From a virus: 64,000 nt of DNA. The stretch spans positions 40,028 through 104,027 of the IMG/VR virus record IMGVR_UViG_3300042731_009849; one strand, 5' to 3'. This document shows positions 10,101-19,076 of this stretch, one piece after another (positions within the stretch are counted from its first letter, which is position 1; the number at the start of each line of letters is the position of its first letter). Below the pieces are notes generated by a model, which did not search any database, was not told where the DNA came from, and worked only from the letters and a program-made list of their open reading frames with translations. The translations under genes and the position numbers were made by a program.

Positions 10101-10750
10101 CTTCTTACACTATAGACTACCACCTAATTTATCAGGTTACTTCAACGGTTCTGGATATGCCTATTGTAAATGCTTCCTGGCATGATTATGCATGGTGGGT
10201 TGATTATAGCATATACGAAAGGTACGACAGTGTTCAGGGAGAATTCGATGCCACTTCTCAGTTGTTTTTTAATCAGGATACTGGGAGAGCTGTTCTGGAT
10301 AAGAGATCTGCGGCAAATAAAAGTAGAAGTAATTTACTGCTGCAACAGGCGGAAATCCAAAGAGAGATCCCGAAGTCTTATTGGCGTTTTGTGGATGATA
10401 CTACTGTAGAGATTGATTTAAACTATCTCGTTAACGGCCAGTACTTTTTACAGCATCAGGAATCTCGTGTATATGAGCAGAGTAGGTTAAACATTACTTT
10501 TGAGCACAGGTCAGGAGCTACCGCTGTTGATTGTGTTTCTGCTGCATGGTCCACTGTAAGTAAGAATTCTATTGTAGATATTTATCAGACAACTCCTCAT
10601 GGATACCATCAGCTAAGGTTGAGTATTTCAGGTATACGTGATCTTAGGGATTTTAAAATGAGATCAATGTCTATTAAAGGTCTCAGTATGTCAGGAGGTG
10701 TATCTGCAATTCCGGGGTTGACCTCTACAACTACATGGATAGGTTCCTGA
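7121..10750 (+). CDS. Large beta-rich baseplate/tail-fibre protein
   Basis: 1209 residues from the ATG at 7121, preceded by GGTGGAGGT; an in-frame ATG at 7058 inside the upstream gene lacks a ribosome site. The first 200 residues contain a helical block (SLQEIYGEPLSFYRD, SYRDQVYQLRASYRNFGG) resembling tail proteins that attach near the J ring. The rest is almost entirely beta strands, with several related modules. One, near 9430-9690 (LRWTPYGTVWGSG, VTADGVYTLTAPDGSYL), recurs in the downstream fibre protein. No enzymatic motif seen. Probably a structural connector or receptor-contact protein. Confidence 0.55.
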   Translation: MTFPVIDRYSQMVRSIVGGPFYESLGVVVPLRSGTTPLRLETTEPNTEFGIYINDNFSGIAKSNSGGSVTFSRKIPQGEVIISCRSNQTGRVYKAYLTVRDWAIWLAAYAYCLEIIDDNISQVRSNISINTANATSLQEIYGEPLSFYRDTGQGVDSYRDQVYQLRASYRNFGGVYKGLNEAVAVITQVEPMSYSRKFWGPNWVLDQSMLVNHRFLDRSSVLTSTGNITGVTLVKADPDVLSSPSVPHSLTYNPSTGNLEWSPDGGVGQTVYAGDGEVFLAGPLKFSNVTITGRDVSTYSYSIVSGVDKTLYLDLNSRGVISIDIPSGTPSVATVVSAINTALSSDIRYGAPYTTTASVYGGRLLLRATNSIKVESGQYNAASELLGVDGGDLYLGTSSLFNNAVQVLEINGGAKGYIHDVNEARVRYIYNSTFDVFEFYGKASVSASFGGMYTVSESGYYAITDADGHVINVYVDVDLLVQTALAEETISVSFHKLVENTVRSQGLLVSVNRELLPSTTQVDTVIVYDDITDGYVETPDYWRVSPITGTSSSEFYPSFILTDKHDSYDVTPAFAYRFTDSAATSVTLSGRSLQSSAIDSSVRIPDGVLGVPGGIADYEGYDLKISGWFLSLNSGTLEATLRVSFDGGSSWIAGTPSVVNTDTGGLFAADFTYIEFVTPIQPCTGDVLVSVLFEKLTGNIDVITDCVNAQVKYISSGFLGNATVPRSLHSQYMEDLTFVWSKDPLSLNEKKYLGLPHKIVNKTTPYAGVSITHVSLDTPAGNGTMEYEYTSLSTIKKLRWTPYGTVWGSGVGYVTVTADGVYTLTAPDGSYLQVNCTYNILPTDSRSRVLVISDETTYRGQTREISPCYTSLSIHDVSEYGTGGLCKNLIGVIGEDDFSLCGLVNCDISPRDPFKYAFVYPEFESPVRGEQLTFSLVGLSYEATLSYYSNSDQVEATLYENGIPVPNTWWSFSAGNTVSIPASVITAGHLSISSSYTIDYHLIYQVTSTVLDMPIVNASWHDYAWWVDYSIYERYDSVQGEFDATSQLFFNQDTGRAVLDKRSAANKSRSNLLLQQAEIQREIPKSYWRFVDDTTVEIDLNYLVNGQYFLQHQESRVYEQSRLNITFEHRSGATAVDCVSAAWSTVSKNSIVDIYQTTPHGYHQLRLSISGIRDLRDFKMRSMSIKGLSMSGGVSAIPGLTSTTTWIGS

Positions 10751-10753
10751 TTA

Positions 10754-10779
10754 TTTTTTCGTGGTTTGCTGATTATAGT
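10754..10779 (+). promoter_or_regulatory. Candidate promoter before the fibre gene
   Basis: TTTTTTCG at 10754-10761 is followed after 11 bases by a TGA triplet and then TTATAG/TATAGT at 10773-10779. This resembles the TTTCG-N10-TGn-TAnnnT pattern found at 48.5, 50.2 and 61.8 kb. It lies in a 90-base gap upstream of the fibre gene. Two weak inverted repeats (GTGGT...ACCAC around 10762-10788; ACCC...GGGT around 10802-10820) are also present but neither is a convincing terminator. Confidence 0.35.
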
Positions 10780-10840
10780 AAGACCACTTGTTTATTTAAA
10801 ATACCCTCGTATTTGCGGGTGAGCTCTTTAAGGAGATATA

Positions 10841-13800
10841 ATGGAAGGTACTAATTTTAAAAATGGCGTGTTGGTGACCGAGGTTGACCTTGATCGCAGT
10901 GAAGCTGCCAAAGGTTCTCAGATACTGCGTACTAGGTATGACCTGGCGTCTCGTGGTGTTGTTAGTGGTGGTTCTATAACTGTAAATGCTCTTAATACGG
11001 ATAGGGTTGATATTGCTGCGTTCTCTGGTTATACTCCTAGAGGTGATTATGTCAGCGCTACTGCTGCTACAAACAATGTACCACTCTCCAGCAGCGTTGC
11101 AGGCACTCGTAACTACGTTCTTGCGATATATACGGAAATTCTTACAGGCAGCAAGCCTCATGAGTCTAACGGGTTGACTTATTCTACTCATATAAACGCT
11201 TCATACAGGATCGTAGTGCTGACAGAAGCAGAGTATAACAATCCTTCAGAGATCTCACCTTCTGACAATAACTTAGCTAACAATGCTGTTGACAGAGCGC
11301 TTTTGTTGGGTATAGTAACTGCGACAGGAGGATCTCTGACTGCTGCCAATATTGAAGGGCCTATCCCTTTTAACAATCTTTTGTATACCAATCCTGTAGA
11401 TATCCCTTCTATGGCAGGTGTGAATATTCAATTTGTAGATGTTCTTACGGAAACAGGCACAGGAACTCTTGAGTATCAGTACACATTATCCGGTTATCAG
11501 TTGAGGTGGGCATCACCTGGTAATGTTGCAGGTGCTTGGGTGAATTGGACTGTGGATGGGGAAAAAACAGTAACAGATGCATCAGGTAGATACATATCCG
11601 TTTATATGGCAATCTCTCAAATGAGCACCACTGGAACCTTTCCTTTTGTTGAGTTAATTGAGATTGTAGATTTATATAAACAAGATGTCCCTAGAAATAC
11701 AGCAGAGGATTGGCTTCATAGGAAATTACGTGGTACAGGTATCGTTTCTGAAAAGAATCCTCACGGATCCAGTCTGAATGATTTATCTGGAGAGTCTTTG
11801 TTTTTACTGGATGAGCATCAGGATGTAATGCATTGCAACGGAGTATGGAAAGGCTCTACGAGTACAGTACTTCTACCTTATGTTATCCCTTCGTCACCTT
11901 ATGATACTCTTGGCATAAACGTTCCTGCAACAGGTGATCTTTATTATATTAATGGAAAAAAATTAACAGATCTAGATGCTTCATCTTTTGCATTTACTCC
12001 TGCTACTGCTGGTGTTGTCAGCTCCATGTGGGAGGTGTATGCTACAGATGAAGGTGGTGCAGATGTTAATAAAAAAATGGAATATCCTCCAGCGCGTCTG
12101 CTTAGAGGGACTTGGATAGTTAATTCCTCGGATAACTACCCTGCAGGGTCTTATTTACTAAAAGTTGTTGTATCAGGAACATCCCCGTTAAGCTTCTTTT
12201 TTTCGTGGGATGGTGGTCCTAGCGTTCTTATAAAAGAAGGATCAGCAGATCAGGTAATACGTCTTTACTCAGCAAACGGTTATCAGTACATTGATATATG
12301 GGTTCGCACAGCTTCTTCCGGGATAACTGATGCATATCTCCCTTCCTCACCAGGAACCTATCAAGATTCTATTACGGTATATGACTCTCCTTCGTGGAAT
12401 GATAATCTTTTGCTGGGAAATATTCCATACTGGTATGACGCAGTTACTTTACAAACTTTTGTCGGTTATGCTCCGTATTCTGTGGCCAGATCTGTTGTAG
12501 ATAGAAGGGTATTTGGTAATATTTGTGCTGATAATATTAGTGATTCTTTTCTTCAGGATTACATTTATCACGCAAACGATGAGTTAAGTGCTTCAGGGGT
12601 ACTTCTGGAGAGGGACTCTAAAGGGTATCACAGTTTTTCCTATGTGAACACCACTGGTTTTTCTGTTTCAGTAAAAGGAGGCAGCTCTTATTGTAGAGGA
12701 AAAAGACTATCTTCAGAAGATACTGTACTAACACTCTTGGCTAATAAAGAGTTTATGACATATGTTGAGGCGGGTACAGGATCTTTGCAGTATTTGAATA
12801 TAACAGATGATTTTGCAGGATCTCGATTGGAGGCTTTGAGGTATCTCGTAGGAGATGGATCTTTTAGGCCTAATGTTTCTTCCGATTATACTGCTACAGC
12901 TGTGTATGCAGGGCAGGGTAGTCCTGAAAGAGGTGTACCTCTTCATATATTTACCACAGATTCATCCTCATTAGACGTTACTGCTACAATAGAACTGGTG
13001 AGAAATGTTAATGAGGTTTCGGATATCTGGAGTGTAGGGTCTTCTTTTAAAACTGCATTTACTTCTCTGGAGGCTGCCTTTCTTTATGCAAACCTTTATG
13101 ATGGATCTTGTGTAGAGATTAAGGTACTGGGAGATGTTGTTGTCAAAGAAGAAATCACCCAACCTTCTCACGTTACAGTGTCCGGTACCTCCGCAGACGC
13201 TTCAGTGTCATTTGCTAATTATGGAACATGGACTCCTTCTAATTATGTGTGGCGTTTATCTAGCGGTAGTATTGTAAAAGATTTGTCAATATCTTCTACT
13301 GTGAGTAACGTTGAGTACATTTTCGGGATAAATACAAAGGTTTCTATTCAAAACTGTGTCATATCTTGTACTTATGATACTTTTGTGTTTAACGGAGCTT
13401 CAGTCGCTACTGTAGATAGCGTTCGTTTTGTTAATAATACCGTTGAAGCACAGGGGTTGGTAAATCCAAACACTTTTTCTCCCAGCAAGGCGGATTATTG
13501 GGTTGTCTCTGGAAATACTTTTTACACATCTAATACAGGTTTTACTGTTCAATATGCAGGGTTGGTTGCAGGACCTTTTTCCAACTCAACTATTTCCAAC
13601 AATACGTTTTTTGTTGAAGGTAAGGGTAGTTTTGTAGGAGGTGCAATATCTCTGTACACATCATCAAATGTCAGCATTACAGGGAATACTATTGAAATAG
13701 ATGAGAGTTCTGGTTCTGTCGAAGAGCCTGCTATAATACTGAAGGAAACAACCTCAGTAAATATCAGCGGGAATGTTGTAAGCAGGTACTCTTCCAGTAC

Positions 13801-15508
13801 TACTCGTGCAGCTATAGGCGTTTATGCTTATGATACTTCTGATATTACGGATTTATCGATTACAGGAAACACTTTCCGAGGGTTGCATACTGGTGTATTG
13901 TTTGAGTACGATGCAGCGCTGTATAATGTATCTATCTCTTCAAATAATTTTAGAGAGATGTACGGTAGTATGGTAAACGTAGCTGCGATCACTTGTTCAG
14001 GTGTTTCTATCTCGAACAACACCGCAAGCGATTTCAGGTACAGCTCCTCTTCATTATCTTCCTACCCTTATATAGCAGGAATAAGAGTGGCAGTTGGGGG
14101 GGTTGGTTCTTCCGTTGATGGGTTGGTTATATCAGGGAACAACCTGTCAGATTTCCAGTCATCTGATGTGTCCTTAGGCGGTATACTCATCAACTGCAGT
14201 TCCCAATGTAATACTAGGTCAATAACAATAAACAGTAATGTTTTTGATTCTTTTGAGTATACCTCTTCTTCAAAACTTCCTTTATATGGAATTTCGGCAG
14301 CGATAAATGGAGTTAATATTTATAATGTAGATATTTCTAAAAATATATTTTCCGGGTTCTTTTCTACAAATTATCATGTAACTATGATGAATCTGTTAAG
14401 CAACCCTTCGTCAGGTACAAAATCAACGTTTACAGTGGAAGGTAATTCTATTGGGTACACTATATTCAATGACACTGGAGCAGACAGTGTTCAGTCATAT
14501 GGCATTTCGTTAGCAGGTAATTCAAGTGCAGGGAAGGCGGTTGTTCAAGGGAATACAATAAATGTTAAATCTTCCTATGTAGATACTTCTTCTGCATCAT
14601 ACAAGCCTGTTGCATTAAAGCTTTCTGGCTTTTTGGAATTTCTTTTGGCAGATAATGTTATAGATTACCTGGACTCAGGATCTTATTATGCTTTGAGTGG
14701 GGGCGGTATTGTAATTGAAGAAGCCTTGGCTACAGGAGAGATCAGAGGAAACTCTATAAAAGCTCATCAGTGGGGTATTACGTTAAATGAGTGTAATGGT
14801 GTGCGGGTTCTTTCTAATAAAATACAGAGCAGTACTTCAGGGATATTTGCGTCTTTCAATACAGGTTTTGTTGAAGTATGTGATAACGATGTAGCGCTTA
14901 TTCCGAGGGCAGATTACCCTTCTGCTGGTTTGAATAATGTACCTAACGGAGCGTGGTGTATTGGAGTATTCTCTCGGGGAGGTTTTAATATTTCTCGTAA
15001 TCATACATCTACTACAGATACTGTTGAGCGTATAGGAGGTAACCTTCCAACGGCTACGTACAAAGCATATCATATTATTGCAGAGATTGGTGATTCTGTA
15101 TCCGCTTCTGTAGGACGAATGTATGTAGTCGATAATAATTATTTAGATATGGTCAGTCAGGGTACCAACTCAGGAAACTATTCCATGTCCGGTATTTATT
15201 TTACAGTAGGTGCCTACTACAATTCAGCAAGAACTCATGCAATTTCGGTACAAGGGAATACTATTGTAGGAGGAAATTATGTAGGTGGTTCTTTGCCTGT
15301 TTTATACAACTCTGCCAACGAGCCTACTGTTATCTATTTCGCGGATCTTCCACTTCCTTCAGCAGGTACGGCCAGATATGTGATTTCCAATAATATTACT
15401 CATCAGACAGAAGTAATTGGGTCCTCACATGTTGCAGTGGTTAGTGATTATAGTTCAATATTCTCTCTAGGTACTAATACTGATGCAGTTTTAGTAGCTC
15501 CCTGGTAA
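10841..15508 (+). CDS. Tail fibre / tailspike with right-handed beta-helix
   Basis: 1555 residues, start ATG with an ideal AAGGAGATATA ribosome site. Residues 1-190 form an N-terminal attachment module of a kind common in phage fibres (AAFSGYTPRGDYVSA; VLAIYTEI). About residues 190-260 repeat a beta module shared with the upstream protein. From about residue 750 to the C terminus there are many NosD/pectate-lyase-like rungs (SITGNTIEI, SISNNT, VSGNTFYTS), characteristic of a right-handed parallel beta-helix as in tailspikes. A glycan-binding or -depolymerising role is inferred from that fold; no catalytic residues can be assigned by eye. Confidence 0.7.
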   Translation: MEGTNFKNGVLVTEVDLDRSEAAKGSQILRTRYDLASRGVVSGGSITVNALNTDRVDIAAFSGYTPRGDYVSATAATNNVPLSSSVAGTRNYVLAIYTEILTGSKPHESNGLTYSTHINASYRIVVLTEAEYNNPSEISPSDNNLANNAVDRALLLGIVTATGGSLTAANIEGPIPFNNLLYTNPVDIPSMAGVNIQFVDVLTETGTGTLEYQYTLSGYQLRWASPGNVAGAWVNWTVDGEKTVTDASGRYISVYMAISQMSTTGTFPFVELIEIVDLYKQDVPRNTAEDWLHRKLRGTGIVSEKNPHGSSLNDLSGESLFLLDEHQDVMHCNGVWKGSTSTVLLPYVIPSSPYDTLGINVPATGDLYYINGKKLTDLDASSFAFTPATAGVVSSMWEVYATDEGGADVNKKMEYPPARLLRGTWIVNSSDNYPAGSYLLKVVVSGTSPLSFFFSWDGGPSVLIKEGSADQVIRLYSANGYQYIDIWVRTASSGITDAYLPSSPGTYQDSITVYDSPSWNDNLLLGNIPYWYDAVTLQTFVGYAPYSVARSVVDRRVFGNICADNISDSFLQDYIYHANDELSASGVLLERDSKGYHSFSYVNTTGFSVSVKGGSSYCRGKRLSSEDTVLTLLANKEFMTYVEAGTGSLQYLNITDDFAGSRLEALRYLVGDGSFRPNVSSDYTATAVYAGQGSPERGVPLHIFTTDSSSLDVTATIELVRNVNEVSDIWSVGSSFKTAFTSLEAAFLYANLYDGSCVEIKVLGDVVVKEEITQPSHVTVSGTSADASVSFANYGTWTPSNYVWRLSSGSIVKDLSISSTVSNVEYIFGINTKVSIQNCVISCTYDTFVFNGASVATVDSVRFVNNTVEAQGLVNPNTFSPSKADYWVVSGNTFYTSNTGFTVQYAGLVAGPFSNSTISNNTFFVEGKGSFVGGAISLYTSSNVSITGNTIEIDESSGSVEEPAIILKETTSVNISGNVVSRYSSSTTRAAIGVYAYDTSDITDLSITGNTFRGLHTGVLFEYDAALYNVSISSNNFREMYGSMVNVAAITCSGVSISNNTASDFRYSSSSLSSYPYIAGIRVAVGGVGSSVDGLVISGNNLSDFQSSDVSLGGILINCSSQCNTRSITINSNVFDSFEYTSSSKLPLYGISAAINGVNIYNVDISKNIFSGFFSTNYHVTMMNLLSNPSSGTKSTFTVEGNSIGYTIFNDTGADSVQSYGISLAGNSSAGKAVVQGNTINVKSSYVDTSSASYKPVALKLSGFLEFLLADNVIDYLDSGSYYALSGGGIVIEEALATGEIRGNSIKAHQWGITLNECNGVRVLSNKIQSSTSGIFASFNTGFVEVCDNDVALIPRADYPSAGLNNVPNGAWCIGVFSRGGFNISRNHTSTTDTVERIGGNLPTATYKAYHIIAEIGDSVSASVGRMYVVDNNYLDMVSQGTNSGNYSMSGIYFTVGAYYNSARTHAISVQGNTIVGGNYVGGSLPVLYNSANEPTVIYFADLPLPSAGTARYVISNNITHQTEVIGSSHVAVVSDYSSIFSLGTNTDAVLVAPW

Positions 15509-15523
15509 TCTTTTTTAAAACTC

Positions 15524-15551
15524 TTGACATTTTTTGTGTAGTGGTTAAGCT
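15524..15551 (+). promoter_or_regulatory. Candidate sigma70-type promoter
   Basis: A perfect TTGACA at 15524-15529 is followed after 16 bases by TAAGCT (15546-15551), within the 69-base gap between the fibre gene and the C2H2-finger gene. It would head the long replication gene series. The -10 is a poor match, so the exact element is uncertain; a run of T at 15511-15516 just after the fibre stop has no strong hairpin before it. Confidence 0.4.
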
Positions 15552-15577
15552 TTAACAGCTTAAGGAGGTCTATCGTT

Positions 15578-16804
15578 TTGCGAAAAGCTAAAGATAAAAA
15601 CAAAAAACTGACAAAATGGGAAAAGGAATTTTTGACGTGCAAGAGCTGCGGCAGCACTTATTCAACAGAAGGAGGCCTTCAGAGGCACAAAACACGTGCA
15701 CATCATTGGTCTGCTAAACCAGATAAAGCGATGCAGGAAAGGGTAGAGGCAGCCCGTAAGGAAGCTTTTAAGCAGCTCATTGCCCCAGATCTGCCATCTA
15801 CTGTTGAAGTGGAGTCCAGTGCTGCTTCAGTGCAGCCGGAGTCTCCCAATACTGAGAAAGTTCTGAAAAAGATGGTGGATAAGGCGATGAAGGATAGACA
15901 TCGTAATATCTATTTGAAGACTCAGGAGCTGGAGACCGTTGCGAGGCTTGCGGAGAAAATACCAGTTTTATCTGAAGAAGACAAGTCAGAACTAAGGAAA
16001 GAGCTGTACATTTCTGATTTGGTTGAGAAAGAAAAGAAAGAGACTTTTATAGATCCTGTTGTTTGTGGCATTAAAGCCGTTCACCCAGGTACTGTTCTCA
16101 GGCTGCTGGGGAGGGTGTTGGTGAAGTCTCCCGATAACTCATTTACTTATACAGATATTGATTCCCCTACTGTCGGACTGGTTTCCAGGAGATGGGCAGA
16201 CGCTCAGGATGTTATTTACCTGGACGTGTCTACAGACGACGGGGTTTTTGTTGTCAGTGAGTTGCTGGTGATACCTGTTTTTGGGGAGTCACAGATAAAG
16301 ATTCTTCAGTATGGTGAGCATAAGGATCTGTATACTAAAAAATCAATTGGGACCGATGCAGAGTCTCTTAAGTTCTATAATGCATTGAATCATTATTATG
16401 AGGCTCAGGATCGATATGAGTCAGCAAAGAAACATTGGGATTGGGTGAAATATCAGACAGGTTATATTATAAAAGATTACCTGGAAGAGTACGGGCTGCC
16501 TCTGGCAGAAGGTGGTAAAGATCGCCTGATTAAAGACTCAGGCTTTGAAGCCTATTATTCATATGAAGAAGGTCGTACCAAGCCTATGGTTAGAACTGAC
16601 GCATTAATTGCAACTTTAAAAAATAAAGGCTTGCGTCATTTGATGAAGACAGAGTATGTTGTTGATGAGCAGCTCTGGAGAGATTTGAAGAAGCGGGGAG
16701 TCTTTACAGAGGACGAAATTGAAATGCTTGAATATAAAAAGACACTAAAGCCTGTTCGTGATCTTACTGTGAAACGGATAGATGCTGTGAAGGAGGGTGA
16801 ATGA
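15578..16804 (+). CDS. C2H2 zinc-finger-containing protein of unknown function
   Basis: 408 residues from a TTG start with AAGGAGG ten bases upstream. Residues about 24-46 carry a classical C-x2-C...H-x4-H finger (CKSCGSTYS, QRHKTRAH), unusual in phage proteins and suggesting nucleic-acid or protein binding. Then follow a charged helical region (about 50-150), a beta-rich domain (about 155-260) and a helical C-terminal part with YESAKKHWDWVKYQTG and RHLMKTEYVVDEQLW. I do not recognise the family. It is the first gene of the replication block and overlaps the nuclease gene by four bases, so a DNA-transaction role is plausible. Confidence 0.6.
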   Translation: MRKAKDKNKKLTKWEKEFLTCKSCGSTYSTEGGLQRHKTRAHHWSAKPDKAMQERVEAARKEAFKQLIAPDLPSTVEVESSAASVQPESPNTEKVLKKMVDKAMKDRHRNIYLKTQELETVARLAEKIPVLSEEDKSELRKELYISDLVEKEKKETFIDPVVCGIKAVHPGTVLRLLGRVLVKSPDNSFTYTDIDSPTVGLVSRRWADAQDVIYLDVSTDDGVFVVSELLVIPVFGESQIKILQYGEHKDLYTKKSIGTDAESLKFYNALNHYYEAQDRYESAKKHWDWVKYQTGYIIKDYLEEYGLPLAEGGKDRLIKDSGFEAYYSYEEGRTKPMVRTDALIATLKNKGLRHLMKTEYVVDEQLWRDLKKRGVFTEDEIEMLEYKKTLKPVRDLTVKRIDAVKEGE

Positions 16805-18282
16805 AGCGAATAGTGTTGGTTGATGGCAACCCTTTAATGTGGAGAGCTGCATATTCCAAAGGGGTTTCTACGGTTACTGAGAACATCCTGAAGTATTTTT
16901 TCAATATAGTAGGTACTTTTTCTGACTTTGAGTTTATCGTATTTTGGGATGAGGGTAAATCTCGTTGGAGATCTGATCATTATACGCAGTACAAGGAGCA
17001 CAGGGAGGAGACCAAGAAAAACTTTGATATGGCAGAGCTTAAGAGGCAGAAAAACGATGCCAGGAAGTATCTGGAGTACTTTGGTTTACGCAATCTCTGC
17101 GTAAATGGTGTGGAGGCGGATGACGTAATAGCAGTACTTTCAGAGTACTTTTCCAAATGTTTGAATTATGATCAGGTTATTATCGCATCAAAGGATCACG
17201 ATCTGTGGCAGCTGGTAACAGGATCGGTATCTCTTTACGATCCAATGGGGAGATCTTATACAGATCTGAATGGGGTCCATGAATACTTTTCAGCAGGACC
17301 TGAGGAGATTGGAAGCATCAAAGCCCTTGTGGGAGATCCGTCAGACAACATTAAAGGCGTCAAAGGGATCGGGGAGAAAACAGCAGGTAAACTTCTTCAG
17401 GATTTTGGTGGTCTGGAGGGTCTTATGTCAGCAGAGAATGCCAAGGAACTGAAGAAGAGAAAGACAACTGAAAAGATTCTCAACCTGTCGGAGGATATGG
17501 AGCTCTCCTATCAATTGGTAAAATTACCAAATCTGTATAATTTCTCTTATTACCTCAACGATGAAGAATTGGATTCCTTGAAAGATCAATGTACCAGGGT
17601 TCTATCGAAGGATTTAATCAGAGCTCGTACAGAAGCGGACCTTCTTGGAATCTCAATGGGCAATTGTCCCCGAGATGGTTTTAGTGGTCTTGATGCAGAA
17701 CTGCAGGAGTTCTCCAAAACCTGGTTGAATCCTTTTAGGGTTTACATAGATCTCCTTTTGAAGGACCTTGACAGATGTATTGCTTCCTGCCAACGGTGCA
17801 TGACAGGTGTTAAACCTGTTCTTCCTGAAGGTCGTGTAGGCGCTGATTTTATGGTTGTAACACGCTCATCTTCCTCAGACAGGTCTATGGTGCAGAAAGT
17901 TCTTGACGGGCTTGAGATAGCTCCTGAGAGGGTTTGGTGGACGTATGTCAGTAAATGCCCTGGAAAGCTACCTTTGACTTACGGAAGAATGAAGTGCTGT
18001 TCAGATTTTTTGATGACGGAAATCCACAGCATTAAACCTAAGATGATTTTTGCTCTGGGGTTGGAAGCTATGTCAGTGCTCACTCCTTTGAAAGGAAGGC
18101 CTTCAAAGCACTCCGGTGAGATCCTTGACAGGCCTGAAGGAATCTTTGGAAAGGTTGACAGTATTGTTTCAGTGCTTATAGATCCTGATCTGGCATTGAG
18201 GAGTGATCAGCGAAGGGTTGATTGGATGTTTGGTGTGCAGAAGGTTATGGAATTTTTTAGAAAGAAAAGGGAGCAGCAATGA
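16801..18282 (+). CDS. 5'-3' exonuclease (FEN) fused to a family-4 UDG-like domain
   Basis: 493 residues. Residues 1-270 are a FEN/PolI-type 5' nuclease: VLVDGNPLMWRA at the N terminus, VEADDVIAVLSEYF near 104, ASKDHDLWQL near 130 and the H3TH segment GDPSDNIKGVKGIGEKTAG near 178. Such nucleases remove RNA primers and flaps. Residues about 320-485 match the iron-sulfur UDG-4 superfamily: C-x2-C at about 330/333, SKCPG near 386, CCSDFL near 398 and IKPKMIFALGLEAM. The catalytic GEAPG-type motif is replaced by TRSSSSD and the HPS-type motif by IDPDLAL, so glycosylase activity is doubtful; DNA or cofactor binding is more likely. Confidence 0.75.
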   Translation: MKRIVLVDGNPLMWRAAYSKGVSTVTENILKYFFNIVGTFSDFEFIVFWDEGKSRWRSDHYTQYKEHREETKKNFDMAELKRQKNDARKYLEYFGLRNLCVNGVEADDVIAVLSEYFSKCLNYDQVIIASKDHDLWQLVTGSVSLYDPMGRSYTDLNGVHEYFSAGPEEIGSIKALVGDPSDNIKGVKGIGEKTAGKLLQDFGGLEGLMSAENAKELKKRKTTEKILNLSEDMELSYQLVKLPNLYNFSYYLNDEELDSLKDQCTRVLSKDLIRARTEADLLGISMGNCPRDGFSGLDAELQEFSKTWLNPFRVYIDLLLKDLDRCIASCQRCMTGVKPVLPEGRVGADFMVVTRSSSSDRSMVQKVLDGLEIAPERVWWTYVSKCPGKLPLTYGRMKCCSDFLMTEIHSIKPKMIFALGLEAMSVLTPLKGRPSKHSGEILDRPEGIFGKVDSIVSVLIDPDLALRSDQRRVDWMFGVQKVMEFFRKKREQQ

Positions 18283-19076
18283 GTGAAGATTTGGTAAAAG
18301 ATGTAACATTAACGGGTGATGAGTTTTTCATACTTAATAGAGCTTTTGAGGGAACTTACGGAAGTTTTAAGTCAGAGGATCAAAGGTTTGATGAGGTGAA
18401 ATCTTTAGCGCAAAAAGGGCTTGTTTATTGGAGGAGAGGTTTGAGACGGTGTTCTGTAGTTGAATATTTTATCCACCCTGAGTATGTTTTTTTAGTAGGG
18501 AGGGTTGCTTCGCTAGTGCGCAAGTGGTTATCTGGAAAACAACTTAAAGAATTACATTCCATTAAATTTTCCCATAAGGATGGTGTTTTGGAAAGTTTGT
18601 CGGTAAGCTATCCTTGGGACGGTAGTACTACTTTTCATATAGATACATCAGAGCCTTCTTCGACAGATCATGCAAACACTCATGATACTTCATGTAGAGA
18701 TGAGTTAATCTGTGACGTTTGTGGGGGAAATCCAATTTCTGAGAAAAAGGAGGATGGTGTCATTAAAGAAAGCGTAGTAGAAGTACTTCCATACGAGCTT
18801 GAATCTCCTACCCAGGTATCTGACAATCATTACAGGAAAATGAATATTCAGGCCACTGATATTGCTGAGCAGATAATGGAGAACAATGTGGATGTTCCTG
18901 TAAAGTCTCGGTATCTCGTCTGCATGGGTATTAAACACTTAATCAGACTTGGTCTTAAAAAAGACAACGATTGGGAGAAGGAGCTGAAGAAGGCTATTAA
19001 TTATTTTGTCAGAGCTTTGACAGGTAAGTGGGTTTGGCAGGTAGACTTGAATGAATTGTTTGAGAGGGTAAAATGA
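18279..19076 (+). CDS. DUF3310-domain protein
   Basis: 265 residues, translationally coupled (ATGA) to the nuclease gene. The C-terminal 70 residues resemble DUF3310: NHYRKMNIQATDIAEQIM, then CMGIKHLIRLGLKK, then WEKELKKAINYF. That family includes T7 gp1.7-type nucleotide kinases and many small phage proteins near replication genes. The N-terminal 190 residues are unfamiliar and include a lone C-x2-C (CDVCGG) near residue 147. It precedes thyX, which fits a nucleotide-metabolism role, but activity cannot be judged from sequence alone. Confidence 0.5.
   Translation: MSEDLVKDVTLTGDEFFILNRAFEGTYGSFKSEDQRFDEVKSLAQKGLVYWRRGLRRCSVVEYFIHPEYVFLVGRVASLVRKWLSGKQLKELHSIKFSHKDGVLESLSVSYPWDGSTTFHIDTSEPSSTDHANTHDTSCRDELICDVCGGNPISEKKEDGVIKESVVEVLPYELESPTQVSDNHYRKMNIQATDIAEQIMENNVDVPVKSRYLVCMGIKHLIRLGLKKDNDWEKELKKAINYFVRALTGKWVWQVDLNELFERVK

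Noticed and set aside
10802-10820. ACCC...GGGT inverted repeat as terminator after the 7121 gene
   Set aside because: Only four clean pairs and no T-run after it.
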